Source: Novosphingobium kaempferiae
GTDB taxonomy: Bacteria > Pseudomonadota > Alphaproteobacteria > Sphingomonadales > Sphingomonadaceae
Length of the DNA stretch: 64,000 bases
Reading direction: 5' to 3'
Assembly: GCF_021227995.1 (NCBI RefSeq)
Contig: NZ_CP089301.1
Coordinates: 2,046,001 to 2,110,000, forward strand
Below the pieces are notes generated by a model. It had not been told where the DNA came from. It made no database searches and worked only from the letters and a program-made list of their open reading frames with translations. A program made the translations under genes and the position numbers. This document shows positions 25,304 to 33,231 of this stretch, piece by piece; position 1 is the stretch's first letter; each line of letters opens with the position of its first letter.

Positions 25304-26732
25304 AGCGGACACCGTCGCCATCGACCCTTCGGCCATCGCCGAGGCCGACCTGCGTGACAGCGCGGGCGGGGCTTACGGCCTCACCGCGCAAGGCTTCAAC
25401 CCCAAGCCCTACGCCCGGCTGGTGGCCGAGGGCCTCGCCCGCGCGCGGCTCTATTTCGGTGACGACGTGGACGTGCGGCCCGGCTCCGTGCTGCGCCGCA
25501 TGGTCGAGATGTCGGCGCTGGAACACGCGCGGACCCACGCCACGCTGGCCGGGCTTTACGACAGTCTCTTCGTATCGAGCGCGAGCGGAGACGCGCTGTC
25601 GCGGCTGGGCGAGGAACTCGGGCTGCCCCGCCCGGAACTGCAGGCGAGCGGGACCGTGTCCGTGACCCTCGCCGCGCCGCTGCCCGCGGGCGGCTTCGTC
25701 ATCCCAGCGGGCGCGCGGCTGCTGAGTGCGGGCGGACACCACGCCGCCCTGTCCGAAAGCGCGCGCTTCACCGAGGGGCGCACCACCGTCACCGTGCGCG
25801 TACAGGCCTTCTATCCGGGCGCGGGGCACAACCTCGACCCTGCCGTCCCTGAGGCGAAGCTGGCCTTGTGGAACCCGGTGGACCCGGCGCTCGACGGCCT
25901 GCGCGAACTGGCCGAAGCCAATGCCATGGCGTCGGAAGCGGCCGCAGTCATCGCCCACACCGCGCCGCTGACCGGTGGCGAACTGCTGTGGAGCGACGCG
26001 CGTTACCGCGAACTCGTTCTCTCCGCGCCCCGCTCGATCTGGAGCGTCGAGGCCATGCGCACGGCGGCGCTGCTGGTGCCCGGCGTGGAGGCAGTGCAGG
26101 TGATCGACGAGTATGGCGGACTGGACCTCGACCGCTCGATCTTCGGCAACTTCAACTTCATCCAGAACCTGTTCTCCGCCGCGCGCGACTATGGCTCCAG
26201 CTACGCGTTCCGGGTGCTGGTGAAGCCCTCCCCGGCGGCGATCTGGGAGGGTGCCGACGGGCTGCGCGCCTCGGTTGCGGAAGCGCTGGAGGATTTGCGG
26301 CCGATCGGCATCTTCCCCGATATCCGGCAGGCCGAGGAAGTCGGCGTCGCCATCCATGCCCGGCTCGTCGTCAGGGGCGAGCCGCTGCCCGCCGGGGACC
26401 GCGCCAGCGTCAACGCCTCGCCTGCCGCGATGGCGCTCAAGCAACGGGTACTCGACCGGGTGCGCGCCTATGTGCGCGGGCTGTCGTTCGGAGAGCCGGT
26501 GCGCGCGGCGCAGGTGACGTGGGCAATGCTGAACGAGCCGGGGATCGAGGACGTTCTGGACCTGCATCTGGCCCGACTTCTGCCTTCGCCATCGGCATTC
26601 GATTTCGCGACGGCGGTGTCGGATGCCGCGGCTTTGCAGGCTTCGCTGCTGCCTGAGAACGACAACATGACGCTCAGCCGCGATCAGGTGGCGGTCTTCG
26701 TCGATGACCCGTCCGGGCTCGAGATTCTCTAG
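25296..26732 (+). CDS. Baseplate J-like wedge protein
   Basis: A 478-residue protein of the gpJ/gp6 type, starting MPEADTVAIDPSAIAEADLR. The N-terminus (VRPGSVLRRMVEMSALEHA) and the segment SGDALSRLGEELGLPRPELQ match the J family, as does the strand series beginning GTVSVTLAAPLPAGG, where a hydrophobic-strand barrel follows. The C-terminal part (VKPSPAAIWEGADGLRASVA, DIRQAEEVGVAIHARLVV) forms the dimerisation region. It would build the wedge ring around the hub. Confidence 0.78.
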   Translation: MPEADTVAIDPSAIAEADLRDSAGGAYGLTAQGFNPKPYARLVAEGLARARLYFGDDVDVRPGSVLRRMVEMSALEHARTHATLAGLYDSLFVSSASGDALSRLGEELGLPRPELQASGTVSVTLAAPLPAGGFVIPAGARLLSAGGHHAALSESARFTEGRTTVTVRVQAFYPGAGHNLDPAVPEAKLALWNPVDPALDGLRELAEANAMASEAAAVIAHTAPLTGGELLWSDARYRELVLSAPRSIWSVEAMRTAALLVPGVEAVQVIDEYGGLDLDRSIFGNFNFIQNLFSAARDYGSSYAFRVLVKPSPAAIWEGADGLRASVAEALEDLRPIGIFPDIRQAEEVGVAIHARLVVRGEPLPAGDRASVNASPAAMALKQRVLDRVRAYVRGLSFGEPVRAAQVTWAMLNEPGIEDVLDLHLARLLPSPSAFDFATAVSDAAALQASLLPENDNMTLSRDQVAVFVDDPSGLEIL

Positions 26733-26742
26733 GAGCCCGCCG

Positions 26743-29052
26743 ATGGACACCGCCCTTCTTCCCGCCGATCCGTTCGCCGCCAACATTCTGGCGCGGCTGG
26801 CGCAGGACATGACCGGGCCGGCGAGTGCGGCCGCGCGGGTGGAGATGGTGACGGTCGGAAACGGCGGAATTCTGGGACTTGAGGCGCCTTTGCGGGAGGC
26901 GGCGATGTTCCTTGCGCTGACCGCCGACCTTGGGCCGGAGCCGCTGCGGGTGGCGGCGCGGCTCATGTCTCCGGGGCCTGTGCGTGACCTGGAACCGCTG
27001 ATTTTCGCGGGTTGGTCCGAGGCGGGGACGGTGCTGCCGCTCCATGTTCCGGTCGCCGATCCCGCCACGGAGCTGGTCGGACCGTTCCGTATCCGCCTCG
27101 AACTGACCGGCCCGCAGGGTGTACTGAACGACACCGAGGTGCGCCAGAGCGTCACCGGCGTGCTGCTGTCGGGGCGTCTGGGGCGACTGATGGCGCTTCT
27201 GGATGCGGAGACGGTGGCCCTGCGCCGCCATGCCCGCGCGGTGGGTGCGGCGCGCCACATCGCCACCGCCGAGGGCAACGCGCTCGACCGGCACGGCGGT
27301 GACCTCGGCGTCGCGCGATTGCGGACCCGACCGACGCTGGCTGCGGACGGCACCGTGAGCACCGTGGACCAGCCCGAGGCCGATGCCGACTACCGCCGCC
27401 GCCTCGCCCTCTATCGCAGCGTCGCCTTTCCCCGCCGCGCCCAGTACGACGCGCGGCTGGGGCCGCTCGGTCCGGTGGCGGACATGGGCTTTGCCGGGGC
27501 GCTGCACCTGCTGGAGAACGCCAACCCGTTCTCGGTCGCCGTATCGCTCGTCTCGGTGGATGCGGACGAGACGAAGGCGCGGGCGCGGCGGCAGGCCTTC
27601 GTCGACTACCTGCGCAAGTGGGTGCTGGTCGACGCCGGGGGTGCGCTGCCGCCCGAGCGCAGGCTGTCGTCCGAGGATCGCGCCGGGCTGGAGGCGCTGA
27701 TCGCCCGCTTGCAGGCACGCGTCACGCTGACCGCGCCCGATGCCGCCATGGCCCCGGACCTCGCGCGTGGGCTGGACCGGCTGGCGGGGCTGCTGGAGGC
27801 GCTGGGCATCGCCGAGAAGCCGCAGCTGCTCCGCGCGCTCGATCCGGATGGCGACCCGCGTCACGCCATGGGCCTCGGCATCGCCATCGCGCCGCTTGCC
27901 GCCGCGACCATCGCCGCCGTACATCAGGCCGTGCAGACGGGCGCGAACGTGGCCGATCCAGCCACCCGCGCCACCTTCCGCGCGCTGGAGCCGCCCGCCG
28001 CGCCCGGGGACGACCCCACCGGCGCGTGGATCCTGCGCGCCTGCGGGTTCCGCACCGTCCACCCATCGGCGGCAGGCGAGCTGTTCCTATCGCACCTCGG
28101 CACCGGGGCACTGGCGATCGCCGGGCAGACGCTGCTCCATCCGGGAGCGGCAGGCGGCGCGGCGACGCAGGATTTCGCCGCCAGCTTCGTGCCCGCCGCC
28201 GGAGCCGCGTCATCCGCCGTTCTGGCCGGAGCACAGGCGCGCGCGGCGGAACGCCTGCCCGGCGTCACGGTGAGCGCCGACCCCGCCCCCCCGCTCGCCG
28301 CCGCGAACGCGCCCGACGCCGCCGCCAGCCTGCGCCTGCGCGCCGCCGGGCTCCCGGTGATCGACGACTGGCAGCCGATCCGCGACGCGCTCGCCGCGCT
28401 GCCCGCCGATGCCTGGACGCTGCTCGCGCTCCCCGCCGACACCGCCACGGCGCTGGCCAACGGCGACGACGCCGCATGGCGCACGCTCGGTGAGCTGGGC
28501 GCGGACCTGAGGCGCGCCGGGGCTGCCGCCGCCGTCCCGCTGTTCTCCCCCGGCACCGCAGCGCTGCTGGTCTCCACCGTGGCGCTGCCGGTGGCCGGGG
28601 CCAACCTGACCGGCAAGGCATCGACCATGTACCGCTGGTTTCTGTCCCCGGTCGACAAGTCCGCGGGCACGCCGTCCGCCAACGGCGAAGTCCCGGCGCG
28701 CCTCACCCGCGCCACGGGGACGGCGACGCAGATGGTCGCGCGCGGGGTGGGCCTCTACGCCGTCGTCGTGCTCGGCTACCAGCGGCTCGGCGGCACCGAT
28801 CCCTACGAGGTGCGGGTGGAGGCCGGGGACGGCGATCTCCTCTCCTTCGCACAGTACGAGATGCTGATGAACATGCTGGCGCTGCGCAATCCCGCCGGCA
28901 TCGAGATCAACACCTGGCCGATCCGCCGCTTCCACGTCGCCGCCGACGACGGCGCGCTGACCCCGCTCGATCCTTCCGCCGCGCGCACATGGCGCCGGTT
29001 CCACCGCCCCCGCCGCGCGGGCTCCCCTGCCCCGGAGACAAGCCATGGCTAG
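26743..29052 (+). CDS. Large baseplate-associated protein with J-like N-terminal features
   Basis: A 769-residue protein. The first ~280 residues carry a wedge-like pattern: AEGNALDRHGGDLGVARLRT followed by EADADYRRRLALYRS, as in baseplate J proteins. The middle (~290-480) is helical and Ala/Leu-rich. The remainder has Ala-rich segments and a C-terminal part with VARGVGLYAVVVLGYQRLGG. It follows the gpJ gene after 10 bases and overlaps the next by 8. I suggest a second, larger wedge or a tail-plate connector; no strict family match was found. Confidence 0.55.
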   Translation: MDTALLPADPFAANILARLAQDMTGPASAAARVEMVTVGNGGILGLEAPLREAAMFLALTADLGPEPLRVAARLMSPGPVRDLEPLIFAGWSEAGTVLPLHVPVADPATELVGPFRIRLELTGPQGVLNDTEVRQSVTGVLLSGRLGRLMALLDAETVALRRHARAVGAARHIATAEGNALDRHGGDLGVARLRTRPTLAADGTVSTVDQPEADADYRRRLALYRSVAFPRRAQYDARLGPLGPVADMGFAGALHLLENANPFSVAVSLVSVDADETKARARRQAFVDYLRKWVLVDAGGALPPERRLSSEDRAGLEALIARLQARVTLTAPDAAMAPDLARGLDRLAGLLEALGIAEKPQLLRALDPDGDPRHAMGLGIAIAPLAAATIAAVHQAVQTGANVADPATRATFRALEPPAAPGDDPTGAWILRACGFRTVHPSAAGELFLSHLGTGALAIAGQTLLHPGAAGGAATQDFAASFVPAAGAASSAVLAGAQARAAERLPGVTVSADPAPPLAAANAPDAAASLRLRAAGLPVIDDWQPIRDALAALPADAWTLLALPADTATALANGDDAAWRTLGELGADLRRAGAAAAVPLFSPGTAALLVSTVALPVAGANLTGKASTMYRWFLSPVDKSAGTPSANGEVPARLTRATGTATQMVARGVGLYAVVVLGYQRLGGTDPYEVRVEAGDGDLLSFAQYEMLMNMLALRNPAGIEINTWPIRRFHVAADDGALTPLDPSAARTWRRFHRPRRAGSPAPETSHG

Positions 29053-30370
29053 TTTCGACACCATCCTGAAGACCAGCTACGACCTCGACACCACCGAGGT
29101 GTTCAAGCTGCTCGACAAGTACGAACTGACCGACGCGCAGAAGTCGGTGCTGGCGGTCTCGATCATCCAGGACAAGATCGGCGGATCGCGGCGGCGCTTC
29201 AACTACTCGAAGCCGCTCGCCTCGACCGACGACGACTGCGAGCCGGAATTCGCCCGCACTTTCATCCATGCCGACTGGCAGGACGGCGAGGACGTCGTCT
29301 CCGCCGAAGGCTCCAACGGGGACGAGGGCTTCAACGCCCGCTTCCACAAGATCGAGGCCGATCTCGACGCGCTGTCGCGCGATACCTCAGGCCTGTTCGA
29401 ATGCATGATGGAACTGCGCGGCCAGCTTTCGCTGCTGCTGGAGGAAGTGCGCGCCGAACTGAACCGCATCAACGCCGACATCCACGATCTCTCGCCCAAG
29501 AGCGGCGACGTGACCCTGCCGCCGATCCGCTTCCCCGGCGAGGTGTTCCAGCCGAAGAAGCCGCTGGAGGTGCTGCCCTATCCCATTGATGTCGGCCCCC
29601 TCGATCCCCGTGTGCGCGACCCGCGCGTGATCTACCCCGGCATCGCCAGTGAACTGATCGCCAGCGACAAGGTCTGGACCCCGCGCGACGATGCCACCGT
29701 GGGCCTGATCGGCGGCATGAAGGCGACGCGCATATCGGAAGGGGTGTTCAACGGCGGCAAGGTGGAGCTGTGGCAGACCCCCATCGGCACCGTGCTGACG
29801 CCCGTCGCCGCTGCCGCCGCGCCCAAGGCGGGCTACCTCGACCCGCGCATGGAAGTGGCGGGGCGGATCGGCGCATGGTCGGTCGAGAACGCCGACAAGG
29901 TGAAGGACAAGTTCGGCGGGCAGGCCTTCACCAAGGCCGATCTCGAACGTGAGTTCGGCACCGAGGACATCGGCGGCGGCGTCATGCTGCGCGACGCGCT
30001 CAGGAACGTCGACGCCTCGGCCAGCTTCGCCAATACCGACGAGATGGCCGACAAGGTCGTCACCACGCGCGTGGAGGAGATCAGGGCGGCCGGCGCGGAC
30101 ACCATCGCCGGGATCGGCGCCGTCGGCCTCCATGCCGGTGAGGCAGGCCCCGGCGCCGCCGCCATCGACGCCTTCGCCGCCGCCACGCCCGAGGAACGGC
30201 AGGCGCTGGCGGGCGCGGGCATAAAGACCGTGGCCGACCTTGCCGCCGCCGATCCCGCCAAGGTCGCGGGCGCGCTCACCGTCGGCAACGTTTCGGCCGA
30301 TGCGGCCAAGGTCAGCGCGGGCCGCCTGCGTGGCATCGCCACCGCCGTCGGCCGCCTGCGCGGGGGTTAG
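29045..30370 (+). CDS. Unknown 441-residue cluster protein with helical centre and HhH-like tail
   Basis: Starts MASFDTILKTSYDLDTTEVF and has a long helical, possibly coiled-coil stretch at ~95-150 (RFHKIEADLDALSRDTSG, LEEVRAELNRINADIHDL). A Pro-rich region follows (LPPIRFPGEVFQPKKPLEV), then a C-terminal alpha-helical part with repeated short helices ending AGIKTVADLAAADPAKVAGA. This last piece resembles helix-hairpin-helix repeats used for binding partners. It overlaps the previous gene by 8 bases. It could be a fibre base, a cage or a cargo adaptor; there is no direct evidence. Confidence 0.5.
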   Translation: MASFDTILKTSYDLDTTEVFKLLDKYELTDAQKSVLAVSIIQDKIGGSRRRFNYSKPLASTDDDCEPEFARTFIHADWQDGEDVVSAEGSNGDEGFNARFHKIEADLDALSRDTSGLFECMMELRGQLSLLLEEVRAELNRINADIHDLSPKSGDVTLPPIRFPGEVFQPKKPLEVLPYPIDVGPLDPRVRDPRVIYPGIASELIASDKVWTPRDDATVGLIGGMKATRISEGVFNGGKVELWQTPIGTVLTPVAAAAAPKAGYLDPRMEVAGRIGAWSVENADKVKDKFGGQAFTKADLEREFGTEDIGGGVMLRDALRNVDASASFANTDEMADKVVTTRVEEIRAAGADTIAGIGAVGLHAGEAGPGAAAIDAFAAATPEERQALAGAGIKTVADLAAADPAKVAGALTVGNVSADAAKVSAGRLRGIATAVGRLRGG

Positions 30371-30381
30371 GACATCGGGAG

Positions 30382-30747
30382 ATGGCAGCAAGGTCGATAG
30401 CGGTCGAGTACGACGTGTCCACGCAGGTGGGGCAGCCTTCGAGCCCCTACGACGGCTACGATCCGGGCGGGATGTGGTCCCAGGTCTCGCTCGTCGTCTC
30501 CACGCGGGCGGCCTGTACCGTCAACGGGCAACGGGCGGCGTGGAAGGCGGTCGCGAAGTTCAGCTACACCGGCACCAAGGGCGGCTCGTCCTCCAGCACC
30601 TCGATCCCCGTGGAGGTGACGCTGACCGGCAGTTCCACCGCGCTGACCGTCGACGGCCAGCCACTCCTGCGCGACGGGGACAGCAAGTCGGACCGCTTCG
30701 GCAACACGATCCGGGTGAGCGCCAGCGGCCCGCTGCGATCGGAGTGA
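30382..30747 (+). CDS. Small beta-rich protein closing the cluster, possible spike-tip protein
   Basis: A 121-residue protein beginning MAARSIAVEYDVSTQVGQPS, with GGGAG upstream and 11 bases after the previous stop. It is rich in Thr, Ser and Gly with alternating strands, and contains IPVEVTLTGSSTALTVDGQ, LLRDGDS and GNTIRVSASG. The size and beta composition are compatible with a PAAR-like tip, but the defining PAAR repeat is not clear. It is the last gene before an intergenic region with repeats. Confidence 0.5.
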   Translation: MAARSIAVEYDVSTQVGQPSSPYDGYDPGGMWSQVSLVVSTRAACTVNGQRAAWKAVAKFSYTGTKGGSSSSTSIPVEVTLTGSSTALTVDGQPLLRDGDSKSDRFGNTIRVSASGPLRSE

Positions 30748-30789
30748 GGGGGGGTGACCTTCCAACCTCCCGCCCCACCACCCCATATG

Positions 30790-30874
30790 GTCATCCCCGC
30801 GAAGGCGGGGACCCATCTGATGCCCGTGCAATAGGCTCAGTCAGGAGATGGGTTCCCGCCTTCGCGGGAATGAC
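30790..30874. repeat. Palindromic repeat family C
   Basis: The left arm GTCATCCCCGCGAAGGCGGG (then ACCCATCT) pairs with the right arm AGATGGGTTCCCGCCTTCGC (then GGGAATGAC), with a few mismatches, over about 85 bases. It is a REP-like element placed just after the contractile-system cluster; only one copy is visible. Confidence 0.7.
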
Positions 30875-30964
30875 GGACTGGGTTTGACCGGATGACATCC
30901 TACCCCAACACCCCGTCGCCCATGCGAAGGCAGGGGCGATGGAGATTTGAGGGCCAATCCGGTT

Positions 30965-31039
30965 CGTCATTGCGAGCGCAGCGAAGCAATCCACGGTCGC
31001 GCGCCGTTCGTGGATTGCTTCGCTACGCTCGCAATGACG
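30965..31039. repeat. Palindromic repeat family A, copy 3
   Basis: CGTCATTGCGAGCGCAGCGA pairs with TCGCTACGCTCGCAATGACG; one internal position no longer matches. With copy 2 (13059) it brackets the contractile-system cluster. Confidence 0.9.
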
Positions 31040-31142
31040 AAGGGCGGGGCCACCTCCCCCTAGCCATTCGCCCGATTGCGCCCTCGCCCGCGCCCGCCCC
31101 ACACTCTCCCCGCGAACCACAACAGGCATGACGGGAGAGACG

Positions 31143-31703
31143 ATGGACCGCGCATTGTTCCAGCAGGCGTTCTTCGTGAACAGCATCGACGAGGCGGCGG
31201 CGAAGTGGGCGCAGGCCTTCGGCGCCGGGCCGTTCTGCATGGTGCGCCACCACCACTGCGACGAGTTCACCTATCGCGGCACCGCGAACGAGGCGGACGT
31301 GTCCTACGCCTTCGGCTACCTCGGCGACCTGATGATCCAGTTCATCGAGCAGCATGACGAGAGCCCCTCGATCTACCGCGACATGTATGCGCGCGGTCAA
31401 GAGGGGTTCCACCACGTCGCCTACCTCGTCTCCGACTTCGCGGCGGAGCGGCAGCGGTGGATCGACATGGGCTATCCGCTCGCGACCGAGCTGTGGGCGG
31501 ACGAGGTGAACGCGGCCTACTTCGACACGCGCAGCCTCAACGGCGGCTTCACCGAGATCCACGGCGACCCGCCGCACATCATGGGCCTCTTCGCGCACTG
31601 GAAGCGGCTGCACGATGCGCGGACGGACGAGACGCCGCCGTGCTACGAGATCGAGGACCTGTCGTTCTACCGACGCGCGCCGCTGCTGCCTCTTACGCCC
31701 TGA
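31143..31703 (+). CDS. VOC (glyoxalase-like) family protein
   Basis: A 186-residue vicinal-oxygen-chelate fold protein. I use the ATG at 31143 because GGGAGAG lies upstream; another ATG is at 31128. Metal-site candidates lie in HHHCDEFTYRG, MIQFIEQHDE, EGFHHVAYLVSDF and GGFTEIHGD, giving the His/Glu pattern expected in the paired beta-alpha-beta-beta-beta modules. Such enzymes catalyse isomerisations, ring cleavage or epimerisation. It stands alone, facing the convergent dadA-like gene, so its substrate cannot be inferred. Confidence 0.75.
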   Translation: MDRALFQQAFFVNSIDEAAAKWAQAFGAGPFCMVRHHHCDEFTYRGTANEADVSYAFGYLGDLMIQFIEQHDESPSIYRDMYARGQEGFHHVAYLVSDFAAERQRWIDMGYPLATELWADEVNAAYFDTRSLNGGFTEIHGDPPHIMGLFAHWKRLHDARTDETPPCYEIEDLSFYRRAPLLPLTP

Positions 31704-31716
31704 GCCACCCAACCAC

Positions 31717-31796
31717 CGTCATTGCGAGGCCCGCAGGGCCGCGGCAATCCAGCGGCGCGCTCCGTGCCGGATTGCTTCGCTGCGGTCGCAATGACG
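31717..31796. repeat. Palindromic repeat family A, copy 4 (variant)
   Basis: The left arm is GTCATTGCGAGGCCCGCAGG; the right arm ends GGTCGCAATGACG. The left inner arm diverges as in the half-copy at 34850. It sits between the convergent VOC and dadA-like genes. Confidence 0.75.
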
Positions 31797-31820
31797 ATGG
31801 TGAGGCGAAGGGCGGGGTTC

Positions 31821-33122
31821 CTACGCCCTGAGCCGCAGCGGGTCCGCCTGCGCCTGCCACACCGCCTCGCAGGCCATCTCCGCCGTGATCGCGGAGAGCG
31901 TCCAGCCGAGGTGGCCGTGGCCGGTGTTGTAGAACACGCGCGGGTGCTGGCCGGGGCCGACGAAGGGCATCATCGTCGGCGTCATCGGCCTCAGCCCCGC
32001 CCAGGGCACCACCTGGCGCGTACACATGCCGGGGAAGTGCCGCTCGCTCCAGTCCACCAGCGGACGGATGCGGTCGGCGCGGATGTCGCGGTTGAAGCCG
32101 TTGAACTCCGCCGTCCCCGCCACCCGGAACCGCTCGTCGCCGAGGCGGCTGGTGACGATCTTGGCATCCTCGTCGAGCAGGCTGACGCGCGGGGCGGCGG
32201 CCTGACTCTCGGCATCGTTCAGCATGACGGTGATCGAGTAGCCCTTGACCGGGTAGATGTTCACCCGGTCCCCCAGCTTCGCCGCCAGCGCCCGGCTGCC
32301 GACGCCCGCGCAGACCATCAGCATGTCGCCCTCGACAAGCATTTCCGCACCGAGATCATCGGTCGACAGGTCCTGCAGGCGGCCGGTATCGGATCCTTCC
32401 CCAAGGCCGCCCGCCGCCTGCAGTCGCACCGACACACCGTCGGAACGAAGCGCTATGCCGTCCACCTCCCCGCCCAGCACGAACCGCGCGCCCATCCGCG
32501 CGCAGGCCCGGGCGAGGCCGGTGGTGAACTTGTGAATGTCCCCGGTCGAATCCGACGGGGTGAAGAAGCCGCCGCGAAAATCGCCGGTCAGCGTCGGCTC
32601 GATGCGGGCGATGTCGGCGGGGGAGACCTCGTCCCGTTCCAGCCCGCCCTCGCGCAGCAGGTCGTTGCCGCGCCGCGCCGCCTCGAACGTCTCGGCGTTG
32701 CGGTAGAAGTGGAGGATGCCGCAGCGCGACAGGTCAAAGTCGATGCCCTCGCGCTCGGCGATGTCGAACAGGTGGCGGCGCGCGGCGATGGCGAGGCGGG
32801 TGGTCTCCACCGTATTGGCGCGGTGCCTGCCGATGGCGCCCACGAATTCGGCCATCCACGAATACTTGTGGAGCGAGGGGCGCGGGTTGAACAGCAGCGG
32901 CGCGTCGGGGCGGAAGATCCAGCGCAGCCCCTTGGCGATCGTCGCCATCGAATTCCACACTTCGGCATTGCTGGCCGAAAGCTGCCCGCCGTTGGCGAAG
33001 GATGTCTCCATCGCCGGATAGCGGTGCCGCTCGACCAGAGTGACCTCGTGCCCGCGCCCGAGCAGGGCATAGGCGGCCGTGACGCCGGTGATACCGGCGC
33101 CGATGACGATGATGCGTGCCAT
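31821..33122 (-). CDS. dadA: D-amino acid dehydrogenase-type FAD oxidoreductase
   Basis: A 433-residue flavoenzyme that oxidises D-amino acids to 2-oxo acids at the membrane. The N-terminus MARIIVIGAGITGVTAAYAL is the FAD-binding GxGxxG fold, followed by the DadA-like segment SFANGGQLSASNAEVWNS. The C-terminus YNTGHGHLGWTLSAITAEM is diagnostic. The ATG at 33122 follows AAGGGA. It lies downstream of two M20 hydrolases, separated by a terminator-like hairpin. The neighbourhood suggests it degrades D-amino acids released from peptides, probably from cell walls. Confidence 0.85.
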   Translation of the reverse strand: MARIIVIGAGITGVTAAYALLGRGHEVTLVERHRYPAMETSFANGGQLSASNAEVWNSMATIAKGLRWIFRPDAPLLFNPRPSLHKYSWMAEFVGAIGRHRANTVETTRLAIAARRHLFDIAEREGIDFDLSRCGILHFYRNAETFEAARRGNDLLREGGLERDEVSPADIARIEPTLTGDFRGGFFTPSDSTGDIHKFTTGLARACARMGARFVLGGEVDGIALRSDGVSVRLQAAGGLGEGSDTGRLQDLSTDDLGAEMLVEGDMLMVCAGVGSRALAAKLGDRVNIYPVKGYSITVMLNDAESQAAAPRVSLLDEDAKIVTSRLGDERFRVAGTAEFNGFNRDIRADRIRPLVDWSERHFPGMCTRQVVPWAGLRPMTPTMMPFVGPGQHPRVFYNTGHGHLGWTLSAITAEMACEAVWQAQADPLRLRA

Positions 33123-33160
33123 CTGCGTGTCCCTTCGCATGAAGGAGGATGTCGGAAATG

Positions 33161-33215
33161 GAAAAGAGCCGGCCGGGGCAGTTTGATCTTGTCAGGGTGT
33201 TCGCACCCCGGCCGG
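33161..33215 (-). terminator. Hairpin between M20 hydrolase and dadA-like gene
   Basis: Arms CCGGCCGGGG (33169-33178) and CCCCGGCCGG (33206-33215) are exact complements around a 27-base loop that itself contains GGGTG-CGAA-CACCC on the minus strand. In the minus direction the stem is followed by CTCTTTTCC. It may terminate or attenuate transcription after the M20 gene. Confidence 0.4.
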
Positions 33216-33231
33216 TGGCGCAACTGGGAGG

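Larger units (their letters stand above)
30748..31142. other. Intergenic region after the contractile-system cluster
   Basis: 395 bases with no convincing gene. It holds repeat C and repeat A copy 3, listed separately. No intrinsic terminator with a T-tract is seen. Confidence 0.6.

Noticed and set aside
13452..30747. Complete prophage
   Set aside because: Only tail-type genes are visible. No integrase, attachment sites, capsid, packaging or lysis genes were found.
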